DNA from: Nitratireductor luteus
GTDB taxonomy: Bacteria > Pseudomonadota > Alphaproteobacteria > Rhizobiales > Rhizobiaceae
Assembly (NCBI RefSeq): GCF_026162365.1
Contig: NZ_JAOANW010000007.1
Location: 124,001-188,000 of the forward strand
Length of the DNA stretch: 64,000 bases
Reading direction: 5' to 3'
The notes beneath the pieces are model-generated. The model did no database searches and was not told the origin of the DNA. It was given only the letters and a program-made list of their open reading frames with translations. Position numbers and translations under genes: made by a program. Shown one piece after another: positions 58,321 through 64,000 of this stretch; the stretch's first letter is position 1, and every line of letters begins with the position of its first letter.

Positions 58321-59805
58321 ATGTCTTTCCAGAAACTCGATGAACTTGGCCGCAGCCTCGGCGCGCTTGAGCACGCGTTGGCGATCCTCGGGGCGGACGA
58401 GGCGACCCAGATGGCCGTGGGCGGCGGCGAGGCCCGCGCCGAAGCCATGTCGGCGCTCGCCGGCATGCATCACCGGCAGGCCACCGCGCCGGAAATCGCC
58501 GATTGGCTGAATGCCGCGGAAAACGAAATGCTGGAGCCCGATCATGCGGCCGCGGTACGGGAATTCCGCCGCGAATACACCAACCGGACATGCCTGCCGA
58601 CCGAATTCGTCGAGCGCCAGATGCGCACCCGCATGCGCTGCGAGCAACTCTGGCGCGACCTGCGCCCCAAGGGCGATTGGGCAGGTTTCCTGCCGGCGCT
58701 CGAAGGCGTGATCGAGTTCGCGCGCGAGGAGGCGGCGCTGCGGGCCGATGCGACCGGCCTTTCCCCCTACGATGCCATGATGGAGCAGTTCGACCCGGGC
58801 AATCGCGTGGCGGAAATCGCCCCGCTCTTCGCCGAACTCAAGTCATTTCTGGTCGATTTCGTCCCGAATGCGCTCGAAGCGCAGCAGAACCGGCTGGAAA
58901 AGACGCCGCTCCGCCCGCTTTCAGGAGCTTATCCGGTGGAAAAGCAGCGCGAGCTGGGCCTGGCGATGATGACTGCGGTCGGCTTCGACGTCACCCGCGG
59001 CAGCCTTTCGGTCTCGCACCATCCCTTCTGCGGCGGCGTGCCCACCGATGTGCGCATCACCACCCGCTATCGCTCGAACGAGTTCCTCTCTGCGCTGATG
59101 GGCACGCTGCACGAAACGGGCCATGCCCTATATGAACAGAACCTGCCGACCGAATGGGCTCATTGGCCGCTCGGCAAGGCGCGCGGCATGGCCATGCATG
59201 AAAGCCAGAGCCTGTTCGTGGAAAAGCAGATCGGCCGCAACCCGGCATTCTGGGAATGGGCCTTGCCGGTCGTCGAAAAACACCTGGGCGAACAGTGGGA
59301 AAAGGATGAGATCCTCGCCCATGTCCACTATGTGGAGCGCGGGCTGATCCGCGTCGACGCCGATGAAGTCACCTATCCGCTGCATGTCATCCTGCGTTTC
59401 GAGATCGAGCAGGAGTTGATCGACGGCAGCCTCGCAGCCAAGGACCTGCCCGAGGCATGGGATGCGCGCATGCGCGACTTTCTCGGCCTTTCCATCATCG
59501 ACACGCCGCAGGACGGGCCAATGCAGGACGTGCACTGGCCTTCCGGCGCTTTCGGCTACTTCCCGTCCTACACGCTGGGCGCCATCATCGCCGCCCAGCA
59601 GTGGGCGGCCATCGAGCGGGAAATGCCGGACGTGAACCAGCAGATCGCCCGCGGCGACTTTGAGGCGGTCAATGCATGGCGACGAAAGCACGTCTGGTCG
59701 CAGGCCTCGCTCTGGACGACGCCGGAACTGGTCGAGCGCTCGACCGGCGAGCCGCTGAACGTCGCCCACTTCCGCAGGCACCTCGAAAAGCGCTACGGCG
59801 CGTGA
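58321..59805 (+). CDS. M32 (Taq-type) metallocarboxypeptidase
   Basis: A zinc carboxypeptidase of 494 aa, the usual length of the M32 family. The HExxH motif is LHETGHALYEQ (HETGH at 264-268) and the third ligand lies in MHESQSLFVEK (about 293). HPFCGGVPTDVRITTRY and the FGYFPSYTLGAIIAAQ segment are further family signatures. It is cytoplasmic and removes C-terminal residues from peptides. It follows the OmpA-like gene by 31 bases. Confidence 0.95.
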   Translation: MSFQKLDELGRSLGALEHALAILGADEATQMAVGGGEARAEAMSALAGMHHRQATAPEIADWLNAAENEMLEPDHAAAVREFRREYTNRTCLPTEFVERQMRTRMRCEQLWRDLRPKGDWAGFLPALEGVIEFAREEAALRADATGLSPYDAMMEQFDPGNRVAEIAPLFAELKSFLVDFVPNALEAQQNRLEKTPLRPLSGAYPVEKQRELGLAMMTAVGFDVTRGSLSVSHHPFCGGVPTDVRITTRYRSNEFLSALMGTLHETGHALYEQNLPTEWAHWPLGKARGMAMHESQSLFVEKQIGRNPAFWEWALPVVEKHLGEQWEKDEILAHVHYVERGLIRVDADEVTYPLHVILRFEIEQELIDGSLAAKDLPEAWDARMRDFLGLSIIDTPQDGPMQDVHWPSGAFGYFPSYTLGAIIAAQQWAAIEREMPDVNQQIARGDFEAVNAWRRKHVWSQASLWTTPELVERSTGEPLNVAHFRRHLEKRYGA

Positions 59806-59879
59806 CGCGCGTCCCCTTGCCCGCCTGGGCATTCCATCCGACAGTACATCAGGTGACCTTGCAATAGATCGGGGGCGGG

Positions 59880-61529
59880 ATGGGCAACGATGCGGATGCC
59901 ATAATCGTGGGCGGAGGCCTTGCCGGCCTGGCTGCAGCGGCCGAACTCGCCGACCGCGGTAAACGCGTCATCCTGCTGGAGCAGGAAGGCTTTCTTGCCG
60001 GTCAGGCGCACTGGTCGCTGGGCGGTCTCTTCATGGTCGACACGCCGGAACAGCGGCGTATGCGCATTCGCGACAGCCGGGACCTCGCCCTTTCCGACTG
60101 GATGGGATCGGCGGGCTTCGACCGGCAGGAAGACCATTGGCCGCGGAAGGTCGCCGAAGCCTATGTAGAGTTTGCCGCCGGCGAGATGCGCTCCTGGCTG
60201 CGCCAGATGGGCATGCGCTGGTTTCCCGTCGTCGGCTGGGCCGAACGCGGCGGAGCCTTCGCCCATGGTCACGGCAATTCCGTCCCACGCTTCCACATCA
60301 CCTGGGGCACGGGGCCGGGCGTCGTGGAGCCCTTCGCGCGCCGCGTCCGCGAACAGGAAGAGACCGGAAGGATCACGGTCCGGCTCCGCCATCGCGCCAC
60401 CCGCATATCCAAGACCCGCGGCGTCGTATCGGGTGTCGCCGGCGACCTTCTGGAGCCGTCGGCCGTCGCCATCGGCCAGCAGTCCGGCCGGACCGTCATA
60501 GGCGATTTCGCATTCAGCGCCCCAATCGTCATCGTCGCTTCGGGCGGCATCGGCGGCAATCTGGATCTCGTCAGGAAAAATTGGCCGGTGGAAAGGCTGG
60601 GCCCGGCACCGAAAACGATGGTCGCGGGCGTACCGCACCATGTCGATGGTCGCATGATCGGCGTGACCGGAAAGGCCGGCGCGGCAACCATCAACACTGA
60701 TCGCATGTGGCATTATACCGAAGGCCTGCGCAATTTCGCGCCGATCTGGCCGAACCACGGCATCCGCATCCTGCCCGGCCCTTCCTCCCTGTGGTTTGAT
60801 GCGCGCGGCGACAGGCTTCCGGCCCCCTGCCTGCCGGGATTCGATACGCTGGCGACGCTGAAGCATATCCTTTCCACCGGCTTTGAGTATTCCTGGTTCG
60901 TCCTGACCCAGAAGATCATCGAGAAGGAGTTCGCTCTGTCCGGATCGGAGCAGAACCCGGACCTGACCTCGAAAAGCTGGCTGCAGGTGCTGAAGAGCCG
61001 GCGCGGCAAGGGCGCTCCGCCTCCCGTCGAGGCTTTCAAGGAAAAGGGCGAGGATTTCGTCGTGCGCGACACCATTGCCGAATTGGTGGCCGGTATGAAC
61101 GCGCTCACCGGCAACGGCCTTCTCGATGCCGGCCACATCGAACGCCAGATCGCCGCCCGCGACCGCCAGCTTGATAACCCGTTTGCGAAGGACATGCAGA
61201 TCACCGCCATCCGCGGCGCCCGCGCCTATCTGGGCGACCGGCTCATCCGCACGCCCAAGCCCCATGCCATACTGGACGCGGCCAACGGGCCGCTGATTGC
61301 CGTCCGGCTCAATGTCCTGACGCGCAAGACGCTCGGCGGCATCCATACGAATCTTCACGGCCAGGCGCTGGATGCTGCCGGAAAGCCCGTGCCGGGCCTT
61401 TATGCGATCGGCGAGGCCGCCGGCTTCGGCGGCGGCGGCTATCACGGCTACAAGGCGCTGGAGGGAACGTTTCTCGGCGGCTGCATTTTCACCGGGCGAA
61501 ATGCCGGACGTCACGCCGCTGCGAATTGA
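59880..61529 (+). CDS. FAD-binding dehydrogenase (COG3573-like)
   Basis: A flavoprotein of 549 aa. The dinucleotide fold AIIVGGGLAGLAAAAELADRG starts near residue 7. HWSLGGLFMVDTPEQRR and the C-terminal GLYAIGEAAGFGGGGYHGYKALEGTFLGG segment place it in the fumarate reductase/ketosteroid dehydrogenase-like group, as a soluble form with no signal peptide. The substrate is unknown. It is 74 bases after the M32 gene. Confidence 0.88.
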   Translation: MGNDADAIIVGGGLAGLAAAAELADRGKRVILLEQEGFLAGQAHWSLGGLFMVDTPEQRRMRIRDSRDLALSDWMGSAGFDRQEDHWPRKVAEAYVEFAAGEMRSWLRQMGMRWFPVVGWAERGGAFAHGHGNSVPRFHITWGTGPGVVEPFARRVREQEETGRITVRLRHRATRISKTRGVVSGVAGDLLEPSAVAIGQQSGRTVIGDFAFSAPIVIVASGGIGGNLDLVRKNWPVERLGPAPKTMVAGVPHHVDGRMIGVTGKAGAATINTDRMWHYTEGLRNFAPIWPNHGIRILPGPSSLWFDARGDRLPAPCLPGFDTLATLKHILSTGFEYSWFVLTQKIIEKEFALSGSEQNPDLTSKSWLQVLKSRRGKGAPPPVEAFKEKGEDFVVRDTIAELVAGMNALTGNGLLDAGHIERQIAARDRQLDNPFAKDMQITAIRGARAYLGDRLIRTPKPHAILDAANGPLIAVRLNVLTRKTLGGIHTNLHGQALDAAGKPVPGLYAIGEAAGFGGGGYHGYKALEGTFLGGCIFTGRNAGRHAAAN

Positions 61530-61535
61530 AGCGCC

Positions 61536-63332
61536 CTACTCCGCCGCGCCCTTGAACACGTCCGCGCCGGCCTCGAACTGCAGGCTGGCCAGGCGCGCAT
61601 AGGCGCCGCCGCGTGCCACGAGTTCGGCGTGGCTGCCCTCCTCGATGATGCGCCCGTCATCCATCACCAATATCCGGTCCGCCTTCAATACGGTGGCGAG
61701 GCGATGAGCGATGACGATGGTGGTGCGCCCTTTCATCAGTTCCTCCAGCGCCTGCTGAACCAGCGTCTCGCTTTCCGAATCGAGAGCCGAAGTCGCTTCG
61801 TCGAGGAGCAGGATCGGCGCATCCCGCAGGATCGCCCGGGCGATGGCCACGCGCTGGCGCTGCCCGCCCGAAAGGGTGATCCCGCGTTCGCCGACGGCGG
61901 TATCGTAGCCCTCGTCCAGTTGCTGGATGAACTCGTGCGCGTGGGCGGCCCTGGCAGCGGCAGCGATCTCGTCACGCGAAGCGCCGGGCCGGCCGAAAGC
62001 GATGTTTTCGGCGACACTGCAGGCGAATATCGTGACATCCTGCGGCACGATGGCCATGCGCCGGCGCACCGCCGAAGGGTCGGCTTCCCGCACATCGACC
62101 CCATCGACCAGGATTGTCCCCCGAACAGGATCGTAAAAGCGCAGAAGCAGCGAGAACACCGTGCTCTTGCCTGCACCCGAAGGCCCCACGATCGCCACGG
62201 TTTCGCCCGGCTCGACGTCGAAGGAGAGCCGATGCAGGGCAGAGCGTTCCGGCCGCGCCGGGTAGGCGAACTCGACATTACGGAATGACACCGCGCCCAT
62301 GGCCGGCTCCGGCAGCGCCTTCGGGTTCTCCGGCTTGGTGATGGCGGCGTGCTCGTCGATGAGTTCGCCCATGCGCTCGGCGGCGCCTGCTGCCTGCGAC
62401 AGTTCGCCCCAAACCTCGGAGAGCGCGCCTAGCGCGCCGGCGGCCAGTACGGCGTAGAGCAGAAACTGGCCGAGCGTGCCCGGCGTCATCGTGCCGGCCA
62501 ACACCTGATGCGATCCGAACCACAACACCGCGACCACCGAGGCGAACGTCGTGAAGATCGCGAAGAACGTCAGGATCGAACGCGCCAGGATGGATTGGCG
62601 CGCCGCCTGGAAAGCCTGCTCCACGGCCTCGCCGAAGCGCCGGGCGACGCTTTCCTCGCTGGTGAAGGCCTGCAGCACCCGCACCGCGCCGATCTGCTCG
62701 CCGGCGAACGCGGACGCTTCGGCGAGCGTGTCCTGCGCATGGCGCGAACGCCGCCGCACGGAGCGTCCGAAGGCCACGAGCGGCAGGACGATGAGCGGAA
62801 TGGCCACCACGACGAGCGCCGAAAGGCTGGGGCTGGTGATCGCCATCATGACCACCGCGCCAAGCCCCATCAGCGTGTTGCGCAGGGCGACCGAGGCCGT
62901 GGCGCCGACCGCCGACTTGATCTGCGTCGCATCCGCCGTCAGCCGCGAGACGATCTCGCCTGACTGGGCCTTGTCGAAGAAGGCCGGCGAAAGACGGGTA
63001 ACACGCTCGAAGACGTCGCGCCGGAGATCTGCCACCACCCGCTCGCCGAGCGTGATGACGAAATAGTACCGGCAGGCCGAAGCCAGCGCGAGCACGGCCG
63101 CCACCACGACGAGCATCGAGAAATAATTGGCGATGAATGTCCCGTCGGATTGGGAAAAGCCATGATCGATCATGCGCCGCACCGCCAAGGGCAGGGTCAG
63201 CGTGGCGCCGGCCGCCAGAAGCAGGGAAATGCAGGCGCCGACGACGAGCCGCGGGTAGCGTCGCACATAGGGCGCAAGACGCGTGAGCGGCCCAAGCGAC
63301 CGCCCTTTGTCCGGCTCCGGCGCCGCCTTCAT
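61536..63332 (-). CDS. ABC exporter, fused membrane and ATPase domains (MsbA/LmrA type)
   Basis: A half-transporter of 598 aa that should work as a dimer. Six membrane spans (about 25-310) precede the ATPase domain (about 345-590) with Walker [10 protein letters not shown], signature [18 protein letters not shown], Walker [13 protein letters not shown] and the switch IAHRLATV. MsbA-type lipid export is one possibility, drug export another. I chose the ATG at 63332 with GAGGGCG upstream; a longer reading runs antisense into rpmE. Convergent with the FAD dehydrogenase. Confidence 0.9.
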   Translation of the reverse strand: MKAAPEPDKGRSLGPLTRLAPYVRRYPRLVVGACISLLLAAGATLTLPLAVRRMIDHGFSQSDGTFIANYFSMLVVVAAVLALASACRYYFVITLGERVVADLRRDVFERVTRLSPAFFDKAQSGEIVSRLTADATQIKSAVGATASVALRNTLMGLGAVVMMAITSPSLSALVVVAIPLIVLPLVAFGRSVRRRSRHAQDTLAEASAFAGEQIGAVRVLQAFTSEESVARRFGEAVEQAFQAARQSILARSILTFFAIFTTFASVVAVLWFGSHQVLAGTMTPGTLGQFLLYAVLAAGALGALSEVWGELSQAAGAAERMGELIDEHAAITKPENPKALPEPAMGAVSFRNVEFAYPARPERSALHRLSFDVEPGETVAIVGPSGAGKSTVFSLLLRFYDPVRGTILVDGVDVREADPSAVRRRMAIVPQDVTIFACSVAENIAFGRPGASRDEIAAAARAAHAHEFIQQLDEGYDTAVGERGITLSGGQRQRVAIARAILRDAPILLLDEATSALDSESETLVQQALEELMKGRTTIVIAHRLATVLKADRILVMDDGRIIEEGSHAELVARGGAYARLASLQFEAGADVFKGAAE

Positions 63333-63545
63333 TTCCGCGCCCTCGTTTCCAGCATGTACCCATTCCTTCCGGCGCGATAAAGAATCGAAGCCCGGCGCAC
63401 TTGTGTCTGTTCTGCGCCTGATGTATAGGCACGCCAACCTTTTGAAAGCCGTAGCCTTCATCGGCCGCGGCTTCAAGTTTTGAGCGTGAGCGACATTGCC
63501 GCAGCGCTGCTCATCTGAACAACCGCAGAGATTCAGGACAGAACG

Positions 63546-63767
63546 ATGAAAGCCGACATTCATCCCGACTATCACACGATCAAGGTCGTCATGACTGACG
63601 GCACCGAGTACGAGACCCGCTCGACCTGGGGCAAGGAAGGCGACACGATGCATCTCGACATCGATCCCACCACGCACCCGGCCTGGACCGGCGGTCAGCA
63701 GACGCTGATGGACCGCGGCGGCCGCGTCTCGCGCTTCAAGAAGCGCTACGAGGGTCTCGGCGTCTAA
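63546..63767 (+). CDS. rpmE: 50S ribosomal protein L31 (cysteine-free form)
   Basis: L31 of 73 aa. It begins [19 protein letters not shown] and ends with the usual [15 protein letters not shown]. The four cysteines that bind zinc in many L31 proteins are absent, as is normal for this order. Divergent from the ABC exporter; 213 bases upstream hold both promoters. Confidence 0.97.
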   Translation: MKADIHPDYHTIKVVMTDGTEYETRSTWGKEGDTMHLDIDPTTHPAWTGGQQTLMDRGGRVSRFKKRYEGLGV

Positions 63768-63790
63768 GACACTTTGTGATCATGATTGCA

Positions 63791-63822
63791 AAAAAAGCCC
63801 GGGTTTGCCCCCGGGCTTTTTT
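63791..63822. terminator. Bidirectional terminator after rpmE
   Basis: AAAAAAGCCCGGG (63791-63803) and CCCGGGCTTTTTT (63810-63822) form a 13-bp stem with a TTTGCC loop. It serves rpmE on the plus strand and the SelW-like gene on the minus strand. Confidence 0.92.
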
Positions 63823-63830
63823 GTTGCAGG

Positions 63831-64000
63831 TCAGGGCCTGTCTATATGCCCCAGGGCGCGGTCAGGATCGACGCGGTCGCGCACCATCTGCTTCAGCGCT
63901 TTCACATCAGGAAAGCCATCGTCACGCTTGCGGTCCCAGATCAGTTCGCCGTCGCACTCGATCTGGAAGATGCCACCCGTTCCCGGCTTCAGCGTCACCT
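63831..64000 (-). CDS. SelT/SelW/SelH (Rdx) family protein, 3-prime part
   Basis: The last 56 residues of a protein cut by the window edge. VTLKPGTGGIFQIECDGELIWDRKRDDGFPDVKALKQ and the end DPDRALGHIDR match the C-terminal half of bacterial Rdx-family proteins with a thioredoxin-like fold. The N-terminal CxxC motif, if present, lies outside the window. Confidence 0.85.
   Translation of the reverse strand, partial: VTLKPGTGGIFQIECDGELIWDRKRDDGFPDVKALKQMVRDRVDPDRALGHIDRP

Noticed and set aside
59793-61514. 573-aa minus-strand reading frame opposite the FAD dehydrogenase
   Set aside because: No domain and no Shine-Dalgarno; the FAD protein is well conserved in the opposite frame.

Overview
The window reads as chromosomal DNA from an alphaproteobacterium of the order Hyphomicrobiales (Rhizobiales), probably near Mesorhizobium, Nitratireductor or Chelativorans. 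The evidence is the high GC content, an EcfG-NepR-PhyR general stress locus, the ruvCAB-ybgC-tolQRAB-pal-ybgF-tilS-ftsH-glmM gene order, RcdA (DUF1465), Omp25/Omp31-type outer membrane proteins, a cysteine-free ribosomal protein L31 and rhizobial-style dispersed palindromes. I see no prophage, insertion sequence or CRISPR array. The genus is inference.

Layout. 1-2394: general stress response (ecfG, nepR, divergent phyR) and two small membrane proteins. 2460-10206: xylose-type ABC transporter (xylF, permease, ATPase), divergent from a ROK repressor that overlaps a diheme peroxidase-like gene, followed by a CRTAC1/UnbV protein. 10213-16294: pstSCAB-phoU-phoB on the minus strand with a three-repeat Pho box and no phoR. 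16743-20059: proVWX glycine betaine uptake. 20263-23734: DUF4282 protein, tRNA-Glu, VOC protein, membrane protein, RluD-type synthase and RpoH. 23920-31054: Pro/Glu-rich membrane protein, purA, DMT exporter, serA and serC, with a candidate serC leader RNA. 31211-33104: two tandem outer membrane proteins.

33280-47440 is one long minus-strand envelope and DNA-repair block: ruvC, ruvA, a VapBC-type toxin-antitoxin pair, ruvB, ybgC, tolQ, tolR, tolA, tolB, pal, ybgF, tilS, ftsH, glmM. 47555-53536 holds two TauE/SafE permeases, rcdA, an acyl-CoA synthetase, a divergent ThiE-like protein and a Sel1-repeat protein. 53760-64000 holds efp, suhB, an NAD-dependent epimerase, a MotA/TolQ-like plus MotB/OmpA-like pair, an M32 carboxypeptidase, a FAD dehydrogenase, an ABC exporter, rpmE and the end of a SelW-like gene.

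Most of the window is core chromosome. The less ordinary items are: the MotA/MotB-like pair with no flagellar, Tol or Zorya neighbours; the ROK-diheme-CRTAC1 cluster; divergent EcfG promoters whose -35 elements form one perfect palindrome; a toxin-antitoxin pair fitted between ruvA and ruvB; and a dispersed multi-hairpin element present three times.
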